Origin: a gamma proteobacterium symbiont of Lucinoma myriamae
GTDB lineage: Bacteria > Pseudomonadota > Gammaproteobacteria > GRL18
Direction of reading: 5' to 3'
Length of the DNA: 14,456 nucleotides
Assembly: GCA_025655635.1 (NCBI GenBank)
Contig: JAHXIM010000350.1
Coordinates: 1 to 14,456, forward strand
Shown: positions 1-5,821 of the stretch, in pieces
How positions within the stretch are numbered: the stretch's first letter is position 1
Layout: each line of letters opens with the position of its first letter
Made by a program: the position numbers and the translations under genes
The notes under the pieces: generated by a model
Seen by the model: the letters and a program-made list of their open reading frames with translations, nothing else
Told to the model about the DNA's origin: nothing
Databases searched by the model: none

Positions 1-63
1 AAATGGTTGGATACAATTTACATAGCGGTGATCCTCCTACAGGGGACTTACACCCCATTAGTT

Positions 64-82
64 TATGCCCATGACGGGCGTA
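64..82. repeat. Short hairpin near left edge
   Basis: TATGCCC (64-70) pairs with GGGCGTA (76-82) around the loop ATGAC, giving 7 pairs including one T-G. It sits at the end of a GC-richer stretch (about 30-85) that differs from the AT-rich flank. It could be the end of an element lying mostly outside the window. I recall similar hairpin-tailed intergenic elements in other proteobacteria but cannot verify that here. Confidence 0.35.
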
Positions 83-93
83 CACAATAAGGA

Positions 94-112
94 AAATGGA
101 ATTACTCCATTT
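94..112. repeat. Hairpin upstream of PilZ gene
   Basis: AAATGGA (94-100) and TCCATTT (106-112) form a perfect 7-bp stem with loop ATTAC. It lies just before the ribosome binding site (GAGGAG, 123-128) of the PilZ gene. It has no T-run, so a terminator is unlikely; a leader hairpin or an operator is possible. Confidence 0.35.
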
Positions 113-133
113 GTATTATATTGAGGAGAAGTT

Positions 134-484
134 GTGGTGCAAGCCCGTAAGTTTACTCGAACCCCCACTGATGCCCCTATTTCATTTGCAATTAATGGTA
201 TGATTGGTGAACATCAACACTATCTGAAAGATACAGGCCAGGGCGGACTTTGTATTAAGTCACTTGGCTGTATTAAACCTGGTACTCAGTTGAGTATTAG
301 TGTTCCCTTTTTGGATGGAATTCACTATATCAGCGGCAAAGTAGCATGGTGTTTATCCCTGGACAACGTCCAATATTTATTGGGCGTAGAGTTTGAAGAT
401 ATTGTTACACAATCAACTATAATCACCAAATTCCTGGGGGGAATTATACATTTGGATGAAAATCCCCAGAGGGATTCATTGTGA
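134..484 (+). CDS. PilZ domain protein (c-di-GMP receptor-like)
   Basis: This 116-aa protein is a stand-alone PilZ domain, the cytoplasmic beta-barrel that binds cyclic di-GMP in many motility, pilus and exopolysaccharide regulators. Arg5-x-x-x-Arg9 matches the RxxxR ligand motif near the N terminus. About 24 residues later Asp33-Thr-Gly-Gln-Gly-Gly38 sits where D/N-x-S-x-x-G is expected, with Gly in place of Ser. The hydrophobic strands 'QLSISVPF' and 'GKVAWCL' fit the barrel, and the length is typical of single-domain PilZ proteins. The start is GTG, with GAGGAG 5 nt upstream; the next codon, also GTG (137), would give an 8-nt spacing and is an equal choice. The changed motif leaves ligand binding uncertain. 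No partner gene is visible nearby. Confidence 0.8.
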   Translation: MVQARKFTRTPTDAPISFAINGMIGEHQHYLKDTGQGGLCIKSLGCIKPGTQLSISVPFLDGIHYISGKVAWCLSLDNVQYLLGVEFEDIVTQSTIITKFLGGIIHLDENPQRDSL

Positions 485-566
485 AACAATCCCTATTTGT
501 GTACACATAAACGCAGTTGCTGATATTTTTGATTTAAACATTTACAACGACTGGTCTTCAGAAATA

Positions 567-986
567 ATGCTTAAACAATTACAAAAAAATTCTCTCTCAC
601 TTATCAGCCTTGTGGTTGCGCTGTCAGCATTATTCTATAACACCTGGAGAAATGAACAAACTGAATATAATCGTAATATTCGTAATGCTGGTTTTGAAGT
701 GTTATTGCATATAGGAGAAATACAACGTATTACCTATTTAGCACATTATGACAAAGATACCCTTCGCGGAAACCCTCGCAGCGGCTGGGTTGAGGTGCTA
801 GTTATCCGAGATTTAAGTCAGCTTATGCCGACACCTGTGATTAAGGCTGCCGAGGAGCTAAATGACAGCTGGAGCCAACACTGGGATATTTTAGGTACAA
901 ACTCTGATATTGGTGTGGCTGATATTGATCATAAAATAAATCAACTCCGCATAAAAGTCCTGGCAAGTCTCAAGGTGCTTGAATAG
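567..986 (+). CDS. Hypothetical protein with one N-terminal membrane helix
   Basis: I do not recognise a named family. From the ATG at 567 the product is 139 aa. Residues about 9-24 (LSLISLVVALSALFYN) form one membrane helix, followed by a charged segment rich in Arg/Asn/Glu and a mainly helical soluble domain. The open frame extends upstream to an ATG at 456, but that would overlap the end of the PilZ gene by 29 bp and add 37 residues of unstructured composition in front of the helix, so I prefer 567. The ribosome binding site is weak. A single-helix anchor with a cytoplasmic or periplasmic helical domain is all that can be said; no catalytic motif is visible. Confidence 0.6.
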   Translation: MLKQLQKNSLSLISLVVALSALFYNTWRNEQTEYNRNIRNAGFEVLLHIGEIQRITYLAHYDKDTLRGNPRSGWVEVLVIRDLSQLMPTPVIKAAEELNDSWSQHWDILGTNSDIGVADIDHKINQLRIKVLASLKVLE

Positions 987-1011
987 CTAAAGAAAAATCA
1001 CCTGCAGTTAA

Positions 1012-1029
1012 AGTGATATCCATATCACT
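1012..1029. promoter_or_regulatory. Perfect 18-bp dyad after the 567-986 gene
   Basis: AGTGATAT (1012-1019) and ATATCACT (1022-1029) are perfect inverted arms around a CC centre. The two-base centre is too tight for an RNA hairpin to use the whole stem and there is no T-run, so a protein-binding site is more likely than a terminator. Confidence 0.4.
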
Positions 1030-1236
1030 GTCCTGAAGTGTTATGAGCGTTTTCGCCAGTTCATTTTCAAAGAGCCAAAACGAACACCTTCCGGCTTTTT
1101 TAAAAAAACAAATCAAACTTCAAACAATCAACCTACAGCAAACCTGCTTACAGTAGCCCCTTACATCAAAAAATTCCAGGAGCAAACCATTCCTGATAAA
1201 CATTTTAGGCTCTCAGGGCTTGACCGCACTTACTAA
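1012..1236 (+). other. Gene-free stretch 987-1357 with an open frame lacking a start
   Basis: The interval between the genes ending at 986 and starting at 1358 holds no convincing gene. One frame is open from 1012 to the TAA at 1234-1236 (74 codons), with protein-like composition in its second half (for example 'VAPYIKKFQEQTIPDKHF'). It has no ATG, GTG or TTG start in frame. An ATG in another frame (1043) gives only 37 codons. This could be the tail of a decayed gene or chance. TTGTAAGA (1237-1244) and TCTTACAA (1271-1278) form a further 8-bp inverted repeat. Confidence 0.25.
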
Positions 1237-1357
1237 TTGTAAGATTTATTTCATACTAATTTCAGCCAATTCTTACAAATCCTTAAATTATTACCTACAA
1301 CCCTAGCAGCCTCTACTGGGTATAATTTAGCTACAATCTAGAAGAGAAAGATAAGAT

Positions 1358-1579
1358 ATGAATACTGACTTAGAAACGCAAATCATAGTAGACATTCTAA
1401 ACCTGGAGGAAGTATTAAAAAAAGCTGTCGATTTGAACAGGCATCAAGACGTTCTAAATATGTACCAGTGCATGATTGAAGTTAAGAATGACGAGTTAGA
1501 GCAATTTAAAAGTATGGAAAATATCAAGAGTGAAAGAACTTTGACCGAAGAGGTAGAAAGGCTGTACAGATTCTGCTGA
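1358..1579 (+). CDS. Small hypothetical helical protein
   Basis: This 73-aa acidic protein is predicted to be almost entirely helical (Leu/Glu/Lys heptad-like spacing in residues 5-65) and has no signal peptide or membrane segment. It matches no family that I recognise. A good -10 hexamer TATAAT lies at 1321-1326, and a purine-rich ribosome binding site (agaagagaaag, about 1340-1350) lies just upstream of the ATG. These support a real, independently transcribed gene. It converges with the broken DUF3375 gene. An adaptor or orphan small protein is possible, but no function can be assigned. Confidence 0.5.
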   Translation: MNTDLETQIIVDILNLEEVLKKAVDLNRHQDVLNMYQCMIEVKNDELEQFKSMENIKSERTLTEEVERLYRFC

Positions 1580-1601
1580 AATAGATGAGCTGTCAGAATC
1601 T
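1568..1601. terminator. Inverted repeat between convergent genes
   Basis: AGATTCTG (1568-1575) and CAGAATCT (1594-1601) are perfect 8-bp arms around an 18-nt loop, spanning the stop codon of the 1358-1579 gene and ending just before the DUF3375 remnant. There is no strong T-run, so its terminator role is tentative. Confidence 0.3.
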
Positions 1602-1614
1602 ATATTCATTGCAA

Positions 1615-2609
1615 TTAGTGTAACAAATCCATTATTCGGCGATTTTCCAGCCAGGCCTGTTCATCCAGAAAACGGCGCAACTGCTGTGATAACTGTGCCA
1701 CGGTACGTTGGGTGTATTCACCCGCTTCCAGCCAGTCATAATGAACACGTCGGGTTCGCTTATCCGGTTTAATCTCATCCATTATAGGCAAAGAAAGCAC
1801 CTTATCCAGGCGTTCGCTGAACTCTTTCTGCCGTTTGGGTGACATCAGAAAATCCCAGAAAGCTCGAAACTATTCCCCTGATCAGAATCAGCAATCGCAT
1901 CCCGTTCACCCATGATCTCAGCGAGCAGTTCCCCTTTTTTGCCTTCCCCGGTGGCAATTTGCTCACGGACATTTCGATCCAGTTGACGGAAATTATACTC
2001 AACTTCCCGAAAATCTGATAAGAGTTCACAAGCCTGTTGAGTAAATTGCATAAAACGCTCTTTTAAAGCGGTATCATCCAATAGCGAGACATTGCCCTGT
2101 ACGACTTGGGCAATTTCAGCATCAATGGCCTCTCTGCGTTTTTGCAGTTCCTGCAACCTGTTTTGCTGATCCTCATCGCTGCCTTCACTGAGTTGGCGTA
2201 ATAATTCAAACAGCGAAAGTAAACGAGACTCAGTGCCGACAAAGCTTCGCTGACTGAGCCCTTCCAACCATCCTAAAGCTTTCTCGGTAGAAGGTGTCAG
2301 ATCAAATTGCACTTCATCAGAGCCATGGCGATAAAATTTTCTCAACCAGCCTTTCTCTGGTGCAGTCCAATCATTCAAATAGGCCCGGGCTGTTTTGGGA
2401 AACGACTCATCACCCAGTCTATCGCGTAAATGAAACAGTTCATCTTCCAGTGCTTCCACCAAATCAGCTTGAGGTATAATTCTAATATTAGGTTCAACAA
2501 ATACTTTCTGGAAAAAACTGGCAATTAAGGGGGCATGAGGACTGGTCAGTTAACACCAGGCTGGATGATTTTGCCTAAGCGCTTTAAGAGTTTGATAGTC
2601 AAGAGCCAT
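1615..2609 (-). pseudogene. jetA: Broken DUF3375 / JetA-type Wadjet gene
   Basis: The conceptual protein matches DUF3375, the JetA component (MukF/kleisin-like) of the Wadjet anti-plasmid SMC system. Family features visible are the N-terminal 'LDYQTLKALRQNHPAW', the middle 'LTPSTEKALGWLEGL', 'FVGTESRLLSLFELLRQL' and 'ELLSDFREVEYNFRQLDR', and the C-terminal 'HYDWLEAGEYTQRTVAQL' and 'QAWLENRRIM'. Reading from the ATG at 2609, codon 20 is a TAA (2550-2552) and the same frame then continues. Near 1865-1870 one base is missing, so 'GERDAIADSDQGNSF' runs out of frame while 'FWDFLMSPKRQ...' continues in another. The gene stops at 1615, about two thirds of the family's usual length as I recall it. 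No JetB, JetC or JetD follows. This is a dead defence gene. An error in assembly could explain one lesion but not all three. Confidence 0.8.
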
Positions 2610-2610
2610 A

Positions 2611-3111
2611 CTATAGCGACTTGAGAGGTAAGAATAACCGACGACTCTCTACGGCTAATTGTTCAAAACCATATTGTTCATAAAATCCAGCAGCATGTTC
2701 ATCTATCGCATCAACGACCATCGCATAAATGGCAATCTCTGTACTTACAGCCAAAGTACGCTTAAGCGCATCCATCAGGAGCATTTTGCCCACGCCATTG
2801 CCTTTTACATCAATGACACAGGCTAACCTTCCAATAAGGGCAGCAGGTATTGGGTGCTTAGGCAGTTTATGTGCCAAGTCAACAGGCAGATGAGATAATT
2901 CAATTGATAGTGTACTAAGAGTATAGTAGCCAATAATGTTCTCAGGATTTGCTTCAGTAGTAGCAACAAAAACCTTCGAAATTCTACGCTTAACATCCTG
3001 TTTCGCTTGTTTTTTCAGGTAGTTATCCAAAGCTTCAACGCCACAATAGAAGCCTTGCCTGTTATGTAGCGAACCAAGCGGCTCAATAACCAGTTTTTCA
3101 TATCCAGTCAT
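2611..3111 (-). CDS. GNAT-family toxin of a DUF1778/GNAT TA pair
   Basis: This 166-aa GCN5-related N-acetyltransferase resembles TacT/AtaT-type toxins, which acetylate the amino group of charged tRNAs and stop translation. The acetyl-CoA loop reads Lys103-Gly-Asn-Gly-Val-Gly108 (consensus Q/R-x-x-G-x-G/A, with Lys in first place). The end 'GFYEQYGFE' carries Tyr144 at the position of the catalytic Tyr of this group. N-terminal 'CGVEALDNYLKKQAKQD' and central 'IGYYTLSTLSIEL' are typical of the family, and the length is full. The start overlaps the antitoxin stop by 4 nt, indicating translational coupling. Its own stop (2611-2613) is one nucleotide before the start of the broken jetA gene. It appears intact, unlike its neighbours. 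Confidence 0.88.
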   Translation of the reverse strand: MTGYEKLVIEPLGSLHNRQGFYCGVEALDNYLKKQAKQDVKRRISKVFVATTEANPENIIGYYTLSTLSIELSHLPVDLAHKLPKHPIPAALIGRLACVIDVKGNGVGKMLLMDALKRTLAVSTEIAIYAMVVDAIDEHAAGFYEQYGFEQLAVESRRLFLPLKSL

Positions 3112-3392
3112 TTAGAATTCACACATTTCTCATGCTCATTTAGTGCAGCAACCAGTTTTCTATTGAATTTAACTGGTGCAGACAAAGCATTGAAGAAAGT
3201 TTCAGAATCCTTTACATTCAAGCTCATCACTTCATGTTCCTGAATCGTTTTTTCAGCGCGAGAAAGCGCACTGTTCAGGACAAATTTGCTCACGGTTTGA
3301 CCTTCAAAGCTGGCAGCACGTTCAAGCATCAACTTTGCTGCATGTTTAAGTCGAAGATTTATACGTTCATCATTTTGTGTCCCGGTCACCAT
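3108..3392 (-). CDS. DUF1778 ribbon-helix-helix antitoxin
   Basis: This 94-aa DUF1778 protein is the antitoxin partner of the following GNAT toxin (TacA/AtaR-like). The N-terminal half (about residues 8-55, 'RINLRLKHAAKLMLERAASFEGQTVSKFVLNSAL' in outline) is the ribbon-helix-helix DNA-binding fold. The C-terminal half would wrap the toxin, with 'FNALSAPVKFNRKL' as the usual neutralising segment. GAGG lies 8 nt upstream of the ATG. A clear sigma70-type promoter precedes it (3428-3456), and the complex would be expected to bind there and repress its own operon. The adjacent toxin overlaps it by 4 nt. Confidence 0.88.
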   Translation of the reverse strand: MVTGTQNDERINLRLKHAAKLMLERAASFEGQTVSKFVLNSALSRAEKTIQEHEVMSLNVKDSETFFNALSAPVKFNRKLVAALNEHEKCVNSK

Positions 3393-3427
3393 CAGTATTA
3401 CCTCAATTGTTTTATGTCATTAATTAA

Positions 3428-3456
3428 AATGTACGTCATAATGGTGCCTTTGTCAA
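3428..3456 (-). promoter_or_regulatory. Promoter of the toxin-antitoxin operon
   Basis: On the - strand, TTGACA (3451-3456) and TACATT (3428-3433) are separated by exactly 17 nt, upstream of the antitoxin ATG at 3392. The AT-rich, nearly symmetric segment just downstream (CATTAATTAAAATG, 3418-3431 on the + strand) is a candidate operator for the DUF1778 protein. Confidence 0.65.
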
Positions 3457-3498
3457 TTTTATTGGTATTAAATAAATTGCCAGTTTGAGTGTATTACT

Positions 3499-3996
3499 TT
3501 AAGAGGAAGAGAATTTCAGGCTGGTATTAATATTATATCTATGGAAAAAGACTTCTTTGATCAAGTAAAGAAGATAATGGGATATATGTAATTCCAATGA
3601 GCGCCATGTGTCGATGGCATGATCAGATGATATTTTAGCCTTTTTAACTTCCAACCATCTAGCCGCAATATGCTCAAGTGTATTACTGTGAGCCGTTTTA
3701 TTTAAGCGATTTTCTTCTTCACGATGTTCTTTAGGGTCAATATCTTTAACCAGTAATTCTCTCGCTGTATCGCGTTTGCCACGAGCATCAGCCAGAGATA
3801 AGTCAGGGTATGAGCCAAAACTTAAACAAGTACGTTGTTTTGTGTATGGTCTACGGTAATCAAATAACCACAATTTTGAGCCATTGGGTTTGATTCGCAA
3901 TTGAAGCCCTCCACCATCTGAGAGGGTGTAAACCTTATCTTTTGGCTTTGCTTGCTTAACTTCTGTATTAGTTAGTGGTTTGGTAGTTCTGGCCAT
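3499..3996 (-). pseudogene. Truncated tyrosine integrase (DUF4102 N-terminal part)
   Basis: The first ~139 residues are the start of a P4-like phage/island integrase: the DUF4102 arm-binding domain ('KVYTLSDGGGLQLRIKPNGSK', 'RTCLSFGSYPDLSLADAR') followed by the beginning of the SAM-like core-binding domain ('LEHIAARWLEVKK', 'DTWRSLELHI'). After 'LELHI' the sequence changes to about 27 unrelated residues and stops. Family members are about 400 aa, so the catalytic domain with its Arg-His-Arg-Tyr residues is absent. The 5' end lies about 170 bp from the 3' end of ssrA, a classic target of such integrases. It is therefore the relic of an ssrA-integrated element and cannot recombine. Confidence 0.85.
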
Positions 3997-4000
3997 TTTA

Positions 4001-4048
4001 GTAGTACCGTTTTTGGTGGTACACCTATGGTACTACAATTAGTACTAC
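4001..4048. promoter_or_regulatory. Four heptamer repeats upstream of integrase
   Basis: GTAGTAC at 4001-4007 and GTGGTAC at 4016-4022 are followed in the opposite orientation by GTACTAC at 4030-4036 and 4042-4048. They fill the space just upstream of the integrase start (3996). They are plausible arm-type or autoregulatory sites for the integrase or its partner. Confidence 0.4.
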
Positions 4049-4125
4049 TAATAAAACTGGTTTTTATAGGATGAGTTAGTAAGTTATAGGTAGCAACTTA
4101 TAACTAAACAGTTGATTTTAGACGT

Positions 4126-4152
4126 AAAAAAAGCCGTCCTAGGACAGCTTTA
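4126..4152 (-). terminator. Rho-independent terminator of ssrA
   Basis: On the - strand AAGCTGTC and GACGGCTT pair around a CTAG loop (one G-T pair) and run into seven T residues. It starts 10 nt after the mature 3' end of tmRNA. Confidence 0.8.
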
Positions 4153-4162
4153 AATACATGAT

Positions 4163-4523
4163 TGGTGGAGATGGCGGGAGTCGAACCCGCGTCCAAAAAC
4201 ATTCTGCCTTCTGCCTTTCACATGCTTAGCACTACCGGTAGTTTTAATGAGCTGCTGACGGGTAGCCAGGGCAAAAGCTCACGAGTCCGTTTAAAGTTTA
4301 ACCTGCTGAACTCGGACTGAACCGCGGGCGAAAGCTGTGTTAAGTGACTTCTGAGTAACCCCCACAGATAAAGGTAGTCAAAAGCTAGCTGGTTTTTAAG
4401 CGGCTAGAGCGTAATTATCATCGTTTGCAATTACTTTAAGTTTCCAGACTTTTTAACGAGAGTACTGAAATTACTCGGCATGAACATCAGGGGTCCAATC
4501 TCTGTCGAAGCCGTTTCATCCCC
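4163..4523 (-). ncRNA. ssrA: Transfer-messenger RNA
   Basis: This is tmRNA, which frees stalled ribosomes and tags the incomplete protein for degradation. The 5' end GGGGAT (4523-4518) pairs with ATCTCC before the encoded ACCA 3' end (4163-4172), and the T-arm sequence GGTTCGACTCCCGCC is intact. The tag frame, read on the - strand from 4428 to 4396, is GCA AAC GAT GAT AAT TAC GCT CTA GCC GCT TAA, giving ANDDNYALAA, the usual gammaproteobacterial ending. Length is 361 nt, against 363 in E. coli as I recall. It has its own promoter and terminator. The truncated integrase next to its 3' end suggests that this end served as an attachment site. Confidence 0.97.
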
Positions 4524-4532
4524 ATACCCAAG

Positions 4533-4561
4533 TATATAGGGGCACACAGGTCATTTTTCAA
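4533..4561 (-). promoter_or_regulatory. ssrA: ssrA promoter
   Basis: On the - strand TTGAAA (4556-4561) and TATATA (4533-4538) are spaced by 17 nt, and the -10 box ends 9 nt before the mature tmRNA 5' end. Confidence 0.65.
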
Positions 4562-4646
4562 TAGTAAAACCTAGATATTCATTACTATTCAATAATATTG
4601 GACGCAAATGAATGAAAAAAACAATGGCTATTAGGGAAATTACTAA

Positions 4647-4675
4647 TTGCTTATATTAATATAGATGGATATACT
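4647..4675 (+). promoter_or_regulatory. Candidate promoter of sulfur-globule-like gene
   Basis: TTGCTT (4647-4652) and TATACT (4670-4675) are separated by 17 nt, which would give a 5' leader of roughly 58 nt. A good ribosome binding site, GGAGAG (4728-4733), lies 6 nt before the ATG. Confidence 0.45.
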
Positions 4676-4739
4676 TAATTCTAACACATTAAAAAATACA
4701 AAATAGTAACACACAGAACAAAATACTGGAGAGTATAAA

Positions 4740-5177
4740 ATGAAAAAATTATTAATTGCAGCGGCAATCGCTGGCGTGACCACTCTTTCAATGTCTGCTA
4801 ACGCCTGGTGGGGCGACGACGGTAATAGCAACACTAACTGGAATGGCGGCGGCTATAACAACTGGGACAACAATGCCTCTGGTAATGGCTATGGCAATGG
4901 CTGGGGCGATGGTTCTGGTGATATGGATGCAGATGGCGACTTTGAAATTACAATAAAAGGCCGTGGTCGCGGACGTGGTAATGCTAACACCCGTGGTTCC
5001 GTTTATGGAAGTGGTAATGGTTATAACAACTGGGACAACCGTATGAACACCTACGGTGACAATCGTTATGTAAACCAGGGCAACTATAATAGACCATATG
5101 GCTATGCACCTTATGCTCCTGCTCCTGTTGCTCAACCCGCTGCAGCAGCACCTGCCCCAAAAGCAGCCGCTAAATAA
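4740..5177 (+). CDS. Secreted Gly/Asn-rich protein, likely sulfur globule protein
   Basis: The 145-aa product starts with a signal peptide (cleavage after Ala22, in 'SMSANA|WW'). The mature part is extremely rich in Gly, Asn, Tyr and Trp, with an acidic block 'GDGSGDMDADGDFEI', a basic 'KGRGRGRG', and a Pro/Ala-rich tail. 'YNNWDN' occurs twice, encoded by an identical 18-nt stretch (4854-4871 and 5022-5039). Signal peptide followed by WWG, Gly/Asn/Tyr repeats with a DGDF-type core, and an Ala/Pro tail is the layout I know from sulfur globule proteins. These form the envelope around periplasmic sulfur deposits in purple sulfur bacteria, Beggiatoa relatives and sulfur-oxidising symbionts. A strong ribosome binding site, stable 3' hairpins and a strong terminator fit an abundant product. 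Another Gly-rich secreted structural protein remains possible. Confidence 0.6.
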   Translation: MKKLLIAAAIAGVTTLSMSANAWWGDDGNSNTNWNGGGYNNWDNNASGNGYGNGWGDGSGDMDADGDFEITIKGRGRGRGNANTRGSVYGSGNGYNNWDNRMNTYGDNRYVNQGNYNRPYGYAPYAPAPVAQPAAAAPAPKAAAK

Positions 5178-5200
5178 AAGAATCATTGAGTAAGCATATT

Positions 5201-5300
5201 AGGTAGAGTTGTTTTTTCTTACTCTACCTTATCCTGCGTTAGGTAGAGTTGTTTTTCTCACTCTACTTTACTCCTGAGTCAGGTAAAGCTGTACTGCTTA
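5201..5300 (+). repeat. Three tandem 40-bp units, two with hairpins
   Basis: Units begin at 5201, 5241 and 5281, exactly 40 bp apart. Unit 1 has AGGTAGAGT (5201-5209) pairing perfectly with ACTCTACCT (5221-5229) around a U-rich loop. Unit 2 repeats it (5241-5249 with 5260-5268); its one arm change leaves a G-U pair. Unit 3 is degenerate (starting AGGTAAAGC) with only a weak AAGC/GCTT stem. They lie in the 3' untranslated part of the sulfur-globule-like transcript. Confidence 0.75.
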
Positions 5301-5312
5301 GATTTATTTATT

Positions 5313-5349
5313 AAAGCCTGAAATACTGACAAGTATTTCAGGCTTTTTT
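5313..5349 (+). terminator. Strong terminator after sulfur-globule-like gene
   Basis: A perfect 15-bp stem (5313-5327 with 5332-5346) closes on the loop GACA and ends in a T-run to 5349. It separates the sulfur-globule-like transcript from the thioredoxin gene. Confidence 0.92.
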
Positions 5350-5443
5350 AGGTTTCAGGGCCGCAGAAATAAAAGATAGATATCAGGCCTGAAAATCAGG
5401 ATAATATGCACTCTTTTAAAATGAGTTATAAACGAGTTTATCT

Positions 5444-5821
5444 ATGGATCTTCATACACACCCTGATATTCATCCCCAATTAAACCCGGGAGATTTTGTC
5501 ATTGATGCAACTGAACAAAATTTTGAGCATGTGGCTATTAACGAATCAAATAAAAGGCTGGTTTTAGTCGATATCAGTGCTGACTGGTGCGGTCCTTGTA
5601 ACGTACTGATGCCAATTCTGGATAAGCTGTCAAAAGAGTATGACGGACAATTTTTATTAGCAAAAGTCGATGCTGATGAGAATATGCGTATTGCCGGAAA
5701 GTATAAAGTAAGAGGCTTCCCTACGGTCATTGCTTTTGTTAATGGTGAAGAGGTCGATCGTTTTCATAGTGCGCAAAGAGAACCATTTGTCGTAGACTTT
5801 ATTGAAAACCATCTTTTTTAA
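5444..5821 (+). CDS. Thioredoxin-family protein
   Basis: This 125-aa cytoplasmic thioredoxin fold has the intact redox motif Trp48-Cys49-Gly-Pro-Cys52 and the cis-proline Pro93 in 'GFPTVIAF'. The N-terminal ~30 residues (His/Pro-rich, then 'DFVIDATEQNFEHVAI') and the 'LLAKVDADEN' strand resemble the thioredoxin domain of CnoX/YbbN. The TPR domain of CnoX is absent, so a small thioredoxin that reduces protein disulfides is the simplest reading. The ATG at 5444 has only a weak ribosome binding site, and no other start upstream of the fold fits. Its TAA (5819-5821) directly abuts the gshA stop on the opposite strand. Confidence 0.85.
   Translation: MDLHTHPDIHPQLNPGDFVIDATEQNFEHVAINESNKRLVLVDISADWCGPCNVLMPILDKLSKEYDGQFLLAKVDADENMRIAGKYKVRGFPTVIAFVNGEEVDRFHSAQREPFVVDFIENHLF

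Noticed and set aside
157..164. tcgaaccc, matching the ssrA T-loop region, as a possible attR of the island
   Set aside because: Only 8 bases match, it lies inside the PilZ coding region, and the flanks do not match ssrA.
456..566. ATG 456 as the start of the membrane protein ending at 986
   Set aside because: It overlaps the PilZ gene and adds residues with no structural sense ahead of the membrane helix; ATG 567 fits better.
1802..2029. Separate 75-codon gene on the - strand
   Set aside because: It overlaps the DUF3375 remnant in a shifted frame and has no family resemblance.
4788..5186. 132-codon open frame opposite the sulfur-globule-like gene
   Set aside because: It is a mirror of the Gly/Asn-rich codons; the + strand frame has the promoter, ribosome binding site, signal peptide and terminator.
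5201..5300. CRISPR array
   Set aside because: There are only three degenerate units with no distinct spacers; the register and pairing fit tandem duplication of a hairpin.
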